Shown here: piece after piece, positions 37,471-49,680 of the stretch | How positions within the stretch are numbered: the stretch's first letter is position 1 | Layout of the letters: every line of letters starts with the position of its first letter | Source: Chrysopilus asiliformis | Taxonomy: Eukaryota; Arthropoda; Insecta; Diptera; Rhagionidae | NCBI GenBank assembly: GCA_964034945.1 | Contig: OZ035960.1 | Span: 64,527,970-64,591,969, forward strand | Length of the DNA: 64,000 nt | Reading direction: 5' to 3' | Made by a program: the position numbers and the translations under genes | The notes under the pieces: generated by a model | What the model was told of the DNA's origin: nothing | The model's input: only the letters and a program-made list of their open reading frames with translations | Databases searched by the model: none

Positions 37471-38915
37471 AGCGTCGTTGTCATTGATCAAGTTACTTGA
37501 ATCAAGTAGTCGTACATGCACGATATTTGACGTTGTGTACGTCGCACGCATATGTGTTAGTTGCTGACAAATCAACTTGATTCAAAGTAGACGGCATTCC
37601 TACTTTGACCACGATTAGACGCAGACACACTGAACTTCCACACTGAACCTGTCGTGATTACACAGGTTGAGCTGAACCCAAACGAAAATGAAACGAATGG
37701 AAATTGGGCCATTTTGTTTTTAATTTCGTGTTTGTGAAATTTTTTTTTTGTATTTAATTTCGTGTTTGTGAATGTCGGATAAACCGCGGTGTTGCTTTAA
37801 TCAAAACCGTTGTCTGACTTGTATTCCAGTTTGCCATTGAATAAACAAATTTTAGCTAAACAACATGTACGCATTCTACGACGATCACGGAGTAAATGAT
37901 TTTTTTGTAACAAGTGGAAATGAATCAGCCAATCAGCATTCGTTCCGCTCCTTGAGCAACTGAAATTTTTAGTTTGGGTTCGACTTTTCGTGTCATCGTT
38001 CCCACTTCGTCCCTCGCCAGTAAAGAGTCGATTTGTGTCGCCACACTAAAGCAGGGTTTATACACAGCGAGTAACTCGCTGCAAGTAAAGAGAGGCAAGT
38101 AGTTTGCTTCGTTTACACGATGCAAGTAAATCGTTACAAGTAGAATGACAACCGAAGGAAAACATAACCTAAAATTTTCTAAGAAAAAATATCACGACTC
38201 TTTTTTGTGGAAAAATTTGCGAATTTCGACCTGAAACTGTTTGTTGCCGACGTGTTTTTTATATCCGTGTCGTTTTTTCCTTAAAATGTTACGACGTTTT
38301 CTGGCAAAGCAGCAAATATAAAATGAACCGAAACACACACACATAAAACCACCTCTTGTCTACACGGTTCCATATTGTTGTATTGGTTTTTACTTGCTAG
38401 AAAAATAGAATGGCTTTCTATTATTTTTGGGAGAGCAGCGAGTATTCTCACACATATGCGAGCGTCGCACACTAGCTCAAATCGCGTGTATTTACGTCTA
38501 CTTGCAGCGAGCTACTTGCTTCGTCTAAACCCTGCTTAAGCCTGTGTAATCGTGGTCTTTTGTTTCAACTTGATTCCAACACATGCTCATAAAAGCGTGT
38601 TGAAACGAAGCAGTTCTATATGTCTGTGTTTAAATTCATTTTGTTTTATGTTTTCGCTGGAGAAGGTTGCCGACTTTTGTGACTGCCTAATGCCAAAACA
38701 AACACAAATGTCACAAATCTTCGTACAACACAATTTAAGGTTAAATTTAATGTAGCGATTTATTTCCTCAGAAAATTTTAGGTTATGTTTTCGCCCAGAT
38801 GTCAATTTTACTTGCAAGAGCTAACATACTTGATACGTGTGGATGGCTGAATGTAGCGGAATGTTGCTGAATTATCTACTTGCAATTAAGTAACTTGCAA
38901 AATGACAACGGCGCT
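37471..38915. mobile_element. Harbinger-type non-autonomous element in the hAT transposase
   Basis: TTA at 37468-37470 and 38916-38918. Inverted ends AGCGTCGTTGTCATTGATCA (left) and matching right end with a few mismatches, followed by AAGTTACTTGA-like repeats. Removing it rejoins the hAT frame. No transposase is recognised. A further TIR unit is nested at 38050-38536, and CCACGATTAGACGCAG (37617) recurs inverted at 38546. Confidence 0.75.
38050..38536. mobile_element. Harbinger-type MITE with TAA duplication
   Basis: TAA at 38047-38049 and 38537-38539. Inverted ends AGCAGGGTTTA and TAAACCCTGCT, then CAGCGAGTWACTCGC/GCAAGTA subterminal repeats in both orientations. Confidence 0.85.
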
Positions 38916-38928
38916 TTAGCGACAGTTA

Positions 38929-38983
38929 CTTGGTGATACACCAAAATTCAAATCTGTTTAAATAAAAGAATTTAAATTCAACA
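38929..38983 (+). repeat. 5' LTR stub of the roo-like element
   Basis: 55 bp matching 46990-47044 with one difference (AATTCAACA against AATACAACA). The rest of the LTR and the left target duplication are deleted. The breakpoint falls in GGT, which is shared by host target and LTR. Confidence 0.8.
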
Positions 38984-39003
38984 TTTGGTGACCCCGACGT
39001 GAT
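38984..39003 (+). other. primer-binding site of the roo-like element
   Basis: TTTGGTGACCCCGACGTGAT directly after the LTR end ACA; a primer-site type common in BEL/roo elements. Confidence 0.8.
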
Positions 39004-39152
39004 TATCACGTGATAATTACATTCGCTAAAAAATTTTATCGCGGTAATCATTACAGTTTAATAATCAATAAATCAAAAGTGCGCGATTTTCGTCGAAAAG
39101 TAACAACGCGAACGTGCGACAGTTTTTTTTTTTTTTGATATAAACCATTTTT

Positions 39153-42100
39153 GTGATTGAAGGCATCATGAGTTCCCTTGAGGATTTATTCGCTAAACAA
39201 GCTGCCGATGGGGCTGAGATCATCAGGCTCATCACGAATTACAGAAAGGATTCTGTCGACAGAAAGAATGCCGCGTACTTAAACAAGAAGTCAGCTGAAT
39301 TGGATCAACTCTGGAGTATCTTCGAATCCACTGATTACGATATCAAGGTCAAATGCGAAGACCGCTCACAGCATGACTACTTCAAGAAGGAGTACTTCAA
39401 AAACATTGAGAAAACATACAACTGGTTCACAGAAGATGTAAAGAAACTTCGAGATCAGCTTAGCAAACCAAATCCAGCACCTGAAGTTGGCAGCGTCGAT
39501 CCATCAATGAAACCGACATCATTCGAAATCAATGACGATCCATTTACTACCTCATCAAACGTCAAAGGTGCTCCAGCTGTCACATCCACTGTTCGACGTC
39601 TGAAAATATCAACAGCGTCCCTGCAACGAGTCTTAAAACAATTAGATGACATCAGCGACACTCAAACAGCGTCTTTTTACCAAATAAAATTACGTACAAT
39701 TGAGCGATATTGGGCGAACATCGAACAGCTCCACGAGACATTGTGGGAAAATACTGACAATCCAGCAGAAGCAGGCTTCGACATGGAAGAATATTATGCC
39801 CTGGAAGACAAAGTTCAGCAAGCACTCATAACCATATGTCAAAACTCCATAGACACCGCGAAAAGGGATCAAATTGATAGTTCAACTCAATTAAAACTCC
39901 CTAAAATTACATTACCGAAATTCGACGGTAACTACCTGCACTGGAGGCAATTCCACGATCTGTTTGAGAAAATGATACATCAGCAGAACATCAGCAATGC
40001 GCAAAAAATGTGGTACTTGAAAACCAGTCTTTCTGGGGAAGCGGAAAGACTCTTGCATCACCTAAACATTTCGGACGAAAATTACCTGTCTGCATGGAAC
40101 ATACTAAAGGATCGGTACAATAACACACGACTTTTAGTCACCGCCTTACTGAATAAGTTGACTACACAACCGTCAACTCACACCGGATCGGCATCTTCCA
40201 TCAAGGTCTTACACGACACAACTAAGGAATGCTTGTTAGGCCTTCAAAATCTCAATGTTTCAACCAAGGACTGGGACCCACTGCTCCTTCATCTGCTTAT
40301 TCGTATGGTAGACACAGTGACTCACATTCTCTACGAGCAAAGGTTGCAGAATCCCAAGGAATTACAATCGGTTCAGCATTTTCTTAAATTTCTGGAAACG
40401 CATTTCCAGTCACTAGAGTCGCTGGCCAGCAAGCCAACAAGAGGAGGCCCTGATGAACGTCGCAAGTCACAACCTCAACACTCATCAAGGGCTCTGATGA
40501 CAACGACAACCAAAGTTCATTGTGCCCTTTGCAAGGGAGACCACCAGTTGTTTTCCTGCAAGGACTTTCTTCAAATGAGCATCGAAAAAAGATTGCAATT
40601 CATACAAGCAATTAAGCACTGTGTAAATTGTCTAAAGGCTGGTCATCGTTCTAGTGAATGCAAGGCTAGAGATTGCACAAAATGCTCTAAGAAACATAAC
40701 ACATTATTGCATTTGGAGAAAATTGGCAAACCACAAGAAGATGCGAACAACAAATCAAAGAAACCAGAACCGCAAGAGCAACCAAGCCAACCTGGGACGA
40801 GCAAGGGTATGGAACAAAAAACATCCTTCAGCAGCAGTTCATCGGAGGCTAAATCATCGTATGTGGTATTGAGTACAGCAGTGGTCAAATTGGCAGACAA
40901 GTGGGGAAATTTAGTTGAATCAAGAGCAATTCTTGACTCTGGTTCCCAGTTAAATTTCATATCTGAAAGGCTTTTGAAGAAATTGGGTCTTCGACAATCA
41001 AGACAGTCAATCTGCATCGAAGGCATCGGCAAGAGCAAACAGGAAACTCAAAAACGAGTAAACTTGCAGATTAAATCAAATACCACTGGATTTAAGGCAA
41101 ATTTAGAAGCACACGTCTTGCCCAAAATCATATCTCCACAGCCGTCTCAACAAATCAACACAACCTCATGGCCAATTCCAGGCAACATAAGACTAGCAGA
41201 TCCTAAATTTCACCAACCTGGACCAATTGATATTCTGATAGGAGCCGAACTCTTCTATGGCATATTGGCAGTAGGTCAAATCAAGTTGGGAGATGGTTTG
41301 CCCTTGTTGCAGAACACTGTGTTCGGTTGGACAGTAGCAGGGCGAACGCGAGGCACCTACCATCCTCGGAATCAAGAGTATTGCGGCATATGCAGCGAGG
41401 ACGAACTTTTGAGTAAACAATCAGAGAAATTTTGGCGTTTGGAAGAAGTACAGCACCAATCCAGCCTCACATTAGCTGAAAAACGTTGTGAGAATCATTT
41501 TCTACAAACAACGACACGAGATCAAAATGGTCGCTTCATAGTAAAACTTCCATTTAAGATCGATCCTAGCAAACTAGGAAAATCAAGCGATATTGCTCTC
41601 CAGCGTTTTTACTCACTCGAGCGTAAACTGTCACGAAATGAAAACCTTAAGCTGCAATATACTCAGTTCATGAATGAATATCTGGATTTGGGGCATATGG
41701 AGGAAGTGTGCTTCACGATGATCCAGGAGCCATACTTCTTCCTTCCACACCACTGCGTGATAAAGCCGGAAAGTACAACTACAAAGCTTCGGGTTGTTTT
41801 CGATGGATCGGCAAAAACATCAACAAATTTGTCATTGAATGATGTTCTCGCCACTGGTCCTACCATTCAAGATTATGTCTTTACCATTTTACTACGCTTT
41901 CGTCTACCTCGTTTTGTTTTCACGGCAGACATCGAGAAAATGTATCGACAGATCGTCATCGATTCCTCAGAACGAAAGTACCAACTCATCTGGTGGCGTA
42001 GTGATAATGACAAGCCTCTTAAATGTTATCAACTGAGCACAGTAACATATGGAACAACCCCAGCATCATATCTAGCTACACGAAGCCTACACAAACTGGC

Positions 42101-43943
42101 TGACGATGTGGTGTCCTCTCATCCATTAGCTTCACAAGCCCTCAAGCGCGACTTCTACGTCGATGACGTATTGTCAGGATCAAACAATCTGACAACAGCA
42201 ATACAAACTCAAATTCAACTGATAGCAGCCTTGAACACTGCCGGTTTTAAATTACATAAATGGTGTGCAAATCATCCTCAGCTACTTAAAAATATTGATG
42301 CAAGAAATCAGGCCATAGAATTAAACTTCTTACAACATTCGGGAGACAGCATTAAAACTATGGGCCTCACCTGGCACCCCAAGACGGATTCCTTTGCAGT
42401 AAAAACTTCATGGTCACATAAAGATAGGATAACGAAAAGAACAGCAACATCCGATATTGCCCACATCTTTGACCCGTTGGGGATTTTAGCACCAGTCGTC
42501 GTTACGGCAAAAATCTTCCAACAACAATTATGGGAGCTAAAAATGGACTGGGATGCGGCACTTCCACAAAAATTGCACACCACCTGGTCAAAATTCCGAG
42601 CAGGCTTAAAATCCTTGGGCGAAATTACTTTCCCAAGGCATGTATTTGCACACAAAACACCAAAAAATGTGCAATTACACATATTCGCAGATGCTTCCGA
42701 GAAAGCATATGGTGCAGCGGCTTACATAAGAGCCTTGGATCAGGACAATATTGTCATGGTCCGCCTTCTATGTGCAAAATCTAGGGTAGCGCCTTTGAAG
42801 CGGGAGACAATACCCCGTCTTGAGTTGTGCGCTGCCAAGCTAGCAGCTCAGCTCACGGAACGTATCCTAAAGGACCTCAAACTTAACAACATAAGGTCCT
42901 ACCTTTGGACCGACTCAACAGCTGTTTTAGATTGGATTAACGCTGAGTCCTCTAAACCTGAAGTCTTCGTGGCAAACAGAGTCTCGGCTATCCAGCAATT
43001 AACTATTCCAGAACAATGGAGACACGTCGAATCACACGACAACCCGGCTGACATTTTATCAAGAGGTGTCAGTCCCGAAAATCTAAGCAATAAAACAATG
43101 TGGTTTTATGGACCTACTTTTCTACATGGACGCGAAGAGCTTTGGCCTAAGCCTTACATCAAAAACAAGCAAAATAACATCGAAGGGCGTAAAGGGTTGC
43201 AAGCAGTATGCACTGGATTAAAACATGACACCGAAGCCCATTTCATTCAAGGAATCGACCATCAGAACTCCTTCCGTCGTTTACAACGTATTGTCGCATA
43301 CATATGTGGATTCATATCTGCGATAAGAAGCCATGGCAAAATTAAGTTTTCACTTTCGCCAACAGTCACAGAATTGGACGATGCACAGCACATCATAATC
43401 AAACATTTGCAAGAGTCCGAATTTGCCGATGACTTGGAGCACCTAAGAAAATACAAAGAAGTAGCCAAAGCCAGCGCTATCGGTAATCTAACCCCCTTCA
43501 TAGACGAGAGGGGCATACTGCTAGTCGGAGGCCGTCTGGAATCATCCAATCTGAGTTTCAGTGCCAAGCATCCAGCACTTTTACCTTACTCGCATCCTTT
43601 CACCAAGATGATACTTAATGATTTTCACAAAGAAAATATGCATGCAGGCCCTCAAGCTCTCCTAGCCATTACGAGACAAACATTTTGGCCAATAAAAGGA
43701 AAATACATTGCCCGCGCGGTCGTTCAACATTGCGTGCCGTGCGCTAAGGCGAAGCCAAAATTGTTCTCACAACTTATGGGCAACCTTCCATCGGATCGAG
43801 TTCAACCCGCTCGTCCATTCATCAACTCAGGTGTCGATTTTTGTGGCCCAGTCTACACACACTATAAGACTAGGGGAAAAAGACCGCCTATAATGCAGTA
43901 TTTTGCTGTTTCGCCACTAAGGCAGTCCACCTGGAACTTGTAA
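39153..43943 (+). pseudogene. roo-like Gag-Pol up to the integrase
   Basis: 1596 open codons; the likely initiator is the ATG at 39153 or 39168. Gag (about 1-480) has LPKFDGNYLHWRQFHDLFEK and WYLKTSLSGEAERLL, followed by zinc motifs CALCKGDHQLFSC and CVNCLKAGHRSSEC. Aspartic protease is seen at ILDSGSQLNFIS (about 593-604). RT has KLRVVFDGSAKT, FTADIEKMYRQI and the catalytic YVDDVLSGS (about 1002). RNase H has IFADASEKAYGAAAY and TDSTAVLDWI. The integrase zinc region (MHAGPQ to CVPCAKAK) and first Asp (GVDFCGP) follow. A one-base frameshift near 43910 ends the frame. Confidence 0.9.
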
Positions 43944-43948
43944 GCGAC

Positions 43949-45685
43949 TTGTCAAGCGACGGTTTTATAGGAGCGTTGCGGCGATTCATGGCCAGACGAG
44001 GACATTGCAGAAAGATTTACTGCGACAATGCAACAAACTTCGTAGGTGCTCGAAATCAACTTGAAGAGCTCCGTACCATTTTCGTAAACGACAATTCTAA
44101 AAAGAAAATTACCACTGAGTGCAGCACAAGAGGAATTGACTTTCATTTCATACCACCAAGAGCACCACATTTCGGTGGTTTATGGGAAGCAGCAGTCAAA
44201 TCAGCAAAAAAATTGCTACAGCATAGTTTAGCCTCTGCCTCCTTGACATACGAAGAGATAGAAACGGCCGTGATTGAAGTAGAAGCAATATTAAATTCTC
44301 GCCCAATCACACCGCTTTCGCCAGATCCAAATGATATGACTGCGCTTACACCAGCTCATCTGCTAATTGCCGATACTCTAACAGCTCCAATAGATCCACA
44401 TGCTCAACCGCTAAAGGCCAATTTATTAACCCGTTGGAAGCGCGTCATGCAAGTAAAACATCATTTCTGGGAAAAATGGTCCCACGAATATCTAAACTTG
44501 CTTCAACAGCGACACAAGTGGAAGCACTGCTGTGACAATGTAAAGGAAGGCACAATGGTTATTATAAAAGAGGATAATTGTCCTCCCTTGAAATGGGCCC
44601 TTGGACGCATAATAAAAACAATACGAGGTGAGGACGGACTAGTTAGGGTAGTTGACGTTAAAACTGCAAACAATATATTACGTAGACCAATTACTCGACT
44701 AGCACCCCTACCAATTGACATCGACGACCAGGACGCTACACTTGACGCTCAGGCCTCCTCAGCCGAAGTTTTGAGCCCACTGACAAGTTCAGACTTGACA
44801 GAAGCAGACGTTCAACCGAGTTCTTCAAAAAGGATGCGTTGCTCCGGGAACGTATTGTTAAACGCGTTGCTGATTATAGGATGTATACTGCCTGTGACGA
44901 TGGGATCAAGTATACAGATAACTCCGTTTCAAATGCAACCTGGCATACACTTTGAAAATCAAGGAATCACAAATTTCATCGCAAACGAGTGGGATTTGGT
45001 CATGTATTATGACATGAAGGAGTATTGGAAAGAATTTGGGGCATTCCGCAACGGCACCAGTGCCCTAGAAAATTTGTGCAAAATCTCCACCGATAGAACA
45101 ATTTGTAGTCACATAATTGATCAATTTAAACACGTTGAGGCAGATCTATCTAAAAACAATGAACTGCTGCAGATAAGGTCTAAGCCTACGCGACGCAAAA
45201 GAGCTCCATTTAATTTTATCGGAAACATCGCCAGCGGTTTATTCGGTGTCTTGGACTCTGAATATGCTGAAAAAATGTCAGCCACCATAGACAAAATTCA
45301 AAACAATGAAGTTCACTTGATGAGTTTATTAAAAAATCAAACATCAGTAATCGATTCCACAGTAAACGTCATCAAAAGGAACCAGGAGGTAGTAACACGA
45401 CAATTCGAAAAAATCGACCATGAGATCAAACAATTAATAAACAGCAGCAATATTGTTAGTTTGGCCTTGCATCAGCAAAAGATTTCACAACTGTTTCTAC
45501 TACTTTCGGTCCATTTAATGTTAATATCGTCCAACATTCAAAAGACCAATGCAGCAATTTCCGAAGTCCTAGTCGATACACATCATGGCAAAATCGGACC
45601 GCAATTGCTACCGCCACACCAATTCGAAAAGGCTTTACAAGACATCAAAGGACATCTTCCAGCTGGTGCGTCTACCGGTAGATGA
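43949..45685 (+). pseudogene. roo-like integrase C-terminal part fused to Env N-terminal part
   Basis: 578 open codons continuing the polyprotein. The integrase has YCDNATNFVGA (second catalytic Asp), the catalytic Glu in FGGLWEAAVKSA, and a C-terminal region with WALGRII. At about residue 302 a hydrophobic NALLIIGCILPVTMG could be an internal signal peptide that starts Env. A furin-type RRKR at about 414 is followed by APFNFIGNIASGLFG, a fusion-peptide-like stretch related to errantiviral/baculovirus F proteins. A frameshift near 45665 separates it from the Env C-terminus. Confidence 0.85.
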
Positions 45686-46625
45686 AGGTAAAGCAACCAG
45701 GCTGTACAACATAGCTACCATTCAGGGTCGTATGGCTGTAAATCACATTATATTCAGGTTGAAAATACCACTGCTGTCTTTGGAACACTTCCAAACCTTC
45801 AGAGTGATACCAGTACCAGTTCTAATAAATGACAGTTTCGTTTCTATCAAACCTTCAACCGATTATTTGGCAGTTAACCTTCATCGAGATCGATTTTATG
45901 AATTATCGGAAGCTGAATTCAAATCATGTACCACACTGTATGATCGAAATTACATGTGTCAACAAAAACGGCCAATTTTTAAGAAAGGAACCAAAGGCAA
46001 TAGTTGCGAGATGGAACTTATTAATCATCATCCAATAAACCCAAGTTGTGAATTACAAGAAACCAAGGTCAATTCCCAGTGGATTCAATTAGAAAATCCA
46101 AACCGATGGATTTATGCAGTCCGGCACAAAACCTTGATAAACGTGGTATGTCAAGACAATGCATCTGAACATCAATTGCAGCATTCCGGCATACTGATGA
46201 TACAGGGAAGCTGTGCTCTCAACACAGAGTTTTTTACCATCCACAGTCACAGCATATATCCTAGTATGTCGAAATTATCCTATACGCCATCCAGTAATTT
46301 GGCTAAGATAGTAGAGCCAAATCGTCTCCAGCTAATGCAGCATAACGCGACATTATTTCAATTAAAAATGGACGAACTTGAACTCCAAACCAAACAACTA
46401 AAGAATCAAATTCATCAGCTGCCATCAAACATCAGTTCACATGATATTCATCAATATTCCATTGGATATGCTGGCATTCTTTTGATGATCTTCATCGCCG
46501 TTTGTATGATCTGCAGGCACTTCATAAATAGAAGAAAAACCAAATCTAAGCCTACACCTCTACCCAGAACCAATCGAGGCGATTTTGAAGTCAACTTCAA
46601 CACCGAAGATGTCGGCACTTGTTGA
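45585..46625 (+). pseudogene. roo-like Env C-terminal part with membrane anchor
   Basis: 346 codons in the frame that takes over near 45665 (the first 30 codons overlap the previous frame and are not real). Cysteine-rich ectodomain with CTTLYDRNYMC and several N-glycosylation-type NAS/NAT sites. A single hydrophobic segment (GILLMIFIAVCMIC, about 296-309) and a basic cytoplasmic tail ending at 46625 follow. The polypurine GGCGGGAGAA and LTR come 20 bp later. This is a type-I membrane glycoprotein layout. Function is inferred from the family. Confidence 0.8.
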
Positions 46626-46649
46626 ACTATTCGTTCAACAGGCGGGAGA

Positions 46650-47044
46650 ATGTTTGCATTTACATTTCAAATAAAATCTGCAGTAGTTGCAGATTATACG
46701 AAAAATGTTCTCACGAATCGTTCCATGCATCGGTCACCTGAAGCGTTCTTATTTTGTCTTTGTCTGTAATGAGACACCTTTAAAAACAAGCATTTCGCGC
46801 AACTTATTTCGGTGATGGTGCATGGGAAGATTTGTGCACTCCATATATTATTAATGTAAATAATTGTATATAAAGAAATGACAATAGATTAATAAAATTC
46901 ATTCCTAAATTGAATCGCGCGTTGTTAATAACTCAACATTTTATATTTCGTGTTCTGGTTTAAGACCTGAATACCTCACATTATAGAATCTTGGTGATAC
47001 ACCAAAATTCAAATCTGTTTAAATAAAAGAATTTAAATACAACA
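46650..47044 (+). repeat. 3' LTR of the roo-like element
   Basis: 395 bp from TGTTTGCATT to TACAACA, preceded by the purine tract GGCGGGAGAA. AATAAA-type signals are at 46890. It is followed by GGTAC, the remaining target site in the hAT gene. Confidence 0.85.
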
Positions 47045-47265
47045 GGTACAGTCAACAAGAAACGTAGCGCTGTCCACACATTCGGAAAAATATCCTGCCA
47101 ATCATTTTGTTTAATAAGTCGAAGAACTTTTAACGGGTCTGCTGATTGAAGATCCTTTAATAATGGGTCCAGACTCATAAGTTCCTCAACCAATTCACAA
47201 CCAGACACGTCATATTTATCCTCATTGGTTAACTTGATTTGCAAGTCAGCACAGGCTTTTTGCAA
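47045..47265 (-). pseudogene. hAT transposase, start of dimerisation region
   Basis: The frame reads CADLQIKLTNEDKYDVSGCE, LVEELMSLDPLL and FPNVWTALRFLLTVP, then meets the BEL LTR at 47044. The next codons are found at 38928-38919 and 37467-37310. The block is typical of the C-terminal hATC region of ZMYM/hAT-type transposases. Confidence 0.75.
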
Positions 47266-47730
47266 TATGAACTTTTCAGGAATTATTTTGATGTTTATAT
47301 AACATCATTGAATTTTGATAGTTGTCTAAATCGAGTGACCAATGCATTCTCAATTGTATGAATCATTGGTCGGTCAATAACGAGTCGGTGGCGGCGGTCG
47401 CGTTTCGGTTGATTTCGGCGCCCCCTCATGACGGCGCCCGGTGCGGTCGCACCGTTCGCACCGCCCTAGAGCCGCCGCTGACTGTACTTATGCTAAGAAC
47501 ATGCAAGATTTCATAGCTTACTAAAACAACAATTTGTTTTGAAAATACATTGCTTACTATGAAATTTTAAACTGCACTGAGAGAACATAAATCTATATTT
47601 TGAGAGCCAATCACTAGTGTCAAATTCTGATATAGGGCTTTCCATATAGTGGAAAGACAAATGAGCGAAAAGCTTCTCAATATTCTCTCAATATCTTTTC
47701 TCTCAGAAATTTTTCAATAGCACCTAAAGA

Positions 47731-48153
47731 TTGTCCCACAATTGGCGCGGTGCGGCAGCGGCGCGGCGCGGTTAGCTCAGAGCGGCAGGGCGACAGCCGC
47801 AGTCATTTTTAAACCGAAATTACGCGGCGCGGTTGCAGCTCTATTTGTGTTCTCATAACCTAAAAATCGCAGAAAATTTGAAGATTATTAATTTTTCCGT
47901 TTCATTTTCCGTTTCGAATGCGTTTTCAAAGTTCTTTTCCATCTTTTTACTTGATAAAAAGATTTGCAACAACACTCAGAAAACATAAACAACTGTCACC
48001 GCGTCTGAAAGTAGAAACTAGACCTACTCTTCGCGGTGCCGCGCGGCTGCCGCGTTTGGTCACCGCGCAATTATAAACCAACTCATATAAACCTATAGTT
48101 TCTACTACCATCTGTCACCGCGCCGCGCCGCTTTGCGCGTAATTGTGGGACAA
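47731..48153. mobile_element. GC-rich TIR element
   Basis: Inverted ends TTGTCCCACAATT and AATTGTGGGACAA (47731-47743, 48141-48153). Both ends run into very GC-rich stretches (GGCGCGGTGCGGCAGCGGCG and CGCGCCGCGCCGC) that contrast with the AT-rich surroundings. The centre is AT-rich and non-coding. The flanks CCTAAAG and CTTAAAG could be a diverged 7-bp duplication. It lies in the right part of hAT element 1; superfamily unassigned. Confidence 0.7.
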
Positions 48154-48591
48154 GCTTAAAGTTCAAGCGAGATAGAAACTATTCATGTTTAGTCTCGCTT
48201 TGTTTAATCTTATAATACGTAAAAAAATATTTATAATATATAAATAACTGTAAAAAGTAAAAAACGCTACCGGGAAATTGGAAAACTTTTGCTCATACTT
48301 TGAGTTTGAAGTCTACTCACCAACGCATATCAAAAAAAATTTTTTCACTAGTAATAATCATCCACATTAATATATTGACTTTAAATTTGGTTGAGTTAAA
48401 AGAAAACACTTTTAAATAAGTATAACATTTAATGTATTCATAACAAGAGTAGTTTCACGCCTCACTATAAAAATAATGTTTTTACCGAATTTACCGGTAA
48501 TGAGCTGTAAAATTACCGGTAAAAAAATTATGCATTTTCAGCCGATTTACCGGTAAACCGGTTTACCGGTATTGCAATCCCTATATTTAAC

Positions 48592-49680
48592 CCTTTCAGA
48601 CCTTAATTTTTTCTAGAAGGATATGAAGAAATAGAAAGTATGTTTCAAAAAAGAAGGTGTCTGTCTCGCAGAGACGGCCAGAAGACGTGGATCCGCCTAC
48701 AACGATCGCCAATAGATATTTAAGTAAGAAATTTTAGTGAAAAGGAGATTAAGGAAACAAATTTTTATTTAAAAATAATTTTATTTATAATTGGTTTATG
48801 ATAAGAGAAGTATGAAAAAAATATCATACATACAGTGTTCAAAGCGCTCCCACTTCTAGTCTTTCGTTCTGCTCCCAAGGAGGAATTGAAATCAATGGAA
48901 AAAAATTCAGCATTTCAGTAAACCCCCCAAAGAACGAGAACGAAATTATGGTTTTTACGTTCTTTCTCTTAAGATCTTTACATTTGCGTTTTGTTTTTAC
49001 GTTCTTTGAGAACAGTACACCGCTTCTAAGCATAATCGAAACTTTTCGCCAGTGAAATATCCAAAAGAGGGATTTTTTTTAAAGTTAGGAAATTTACTTG
49101 AAGATCCGCAGCGATTTCTGAAAAATACAAGTACAATAACCCGATGTGAATTTTATAAGTTGCAAGTGTAAGAAGTAACCCAAATATTCTCAATTTGACA
49201 GCCGCAAATGTGAGTGAAATGCACAACGAAAAGTACCACGAAAAACTTTAGATAGTGTTTTTAACAATTCTGTGGTCACAATGAAAAACCGCTTAAGTCG
49301 AGTTATGTACTTTTAAAGGTTGGTGAATATTAGAATTCTCAATATTCAGTTCTATATTCTGTCAAAGTTTGGTTTTCATGCTGTACCCCTCTGAGGAATG
49401 GCAGAGCAAAAACTATATAACCTAAGTCAGTTTTGCTTTACTATGGTTTTGGAAAAACTTATTAAATAATATGAAAGAAACGCCTAAGTATTTTGATTTA
49501 TGATAACACTTTAACCAAATTGGATTTTAAGATTCTTTTGAGTTGAAAGTAGTCTTTAATGTGTTTACTTCAAACTGGAAAACATTTTTCGTTTAAAAGA
49601 ATAACCAATTTTTTCCAGAAATTAATCAAAACTTTAAACCGAAATTACTCAAAATACGCTTTTTCGACTTAAGCAGTTTT
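48592..49680. other. no gene recognised between hAT 1 and the DINE-like element
   Basis: A short frame at 48620-48715 (EEIESMFQKRRCLSRRDGQK) ending near a GTAAG could be an exon fragment but matches nothing I recognise. The rest is AT-rich, including CTTAAGTCGAGTTATGTAC near 49290 whose inverse GACTTAAGCAG occurs at 49668. Nothing else can be supported. Confidence 0.35.

Larger units (their letters stand above)
38929..47044 (+). mobile_element. roo-like BEL/Pao retrotransposon with gag, pol and env
   Basis: Plus-strand 8.1-kb element. A complete 3' LTR (46650-47044) is present, but the 5' LTR is reduced to its last 55 bp (38929-38983). The primer site TTTGGTGACCCCGACGTGAT follows at 38984. 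One very long frame encodes gag-pol, continued after a single break by integrase and an env-like region. A gag-pol-env fusion in a BEL element is the arrangement known from fly roo. Two frameshifts and the lost 5' LTR make it inactive. It interrupts the hAT 2 transposase. Confidence 0.88.
36961..47480 (-). mobile_element. hAT element 2 (nested), interrupted by Harbinger-type and BEL elements
   Basis: Perfect 8-bp duplication ACTGTACT at 36953-36960 and 47481-47488. Ends CAGTGGCGGTCCTAG and CAGCGGCGGCTCTAG (inverted), a common hAT terminus. The minus strand holds the C-terminal transposase, split by a Harbinger-type element and a roo-like BEL. Own sequence is about 1 kb, with the N-terminal two thirds of the transposase deleted. 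Confidence 0.88.
36191..48583. mobile_element. hAT element 1 (outer), interrupted by hAT element 2
   Basis: Perfect 8-bp duplication TATTTAAC at 36183-36190 and 48584-48591. Ends TAGGGATTGCAA (left) and TTGCAATCCCTA (right), followed by multiple ACCGGTAAA motifs at both ends (36210-36380 and 48480-48575), as in many hAT elements. Its own sequence is 36191-36960 and 47481-48583, in which no transposase is recognised, so it is a non-autonomous copy of about 1.9 kb. Confidence 0.85.
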
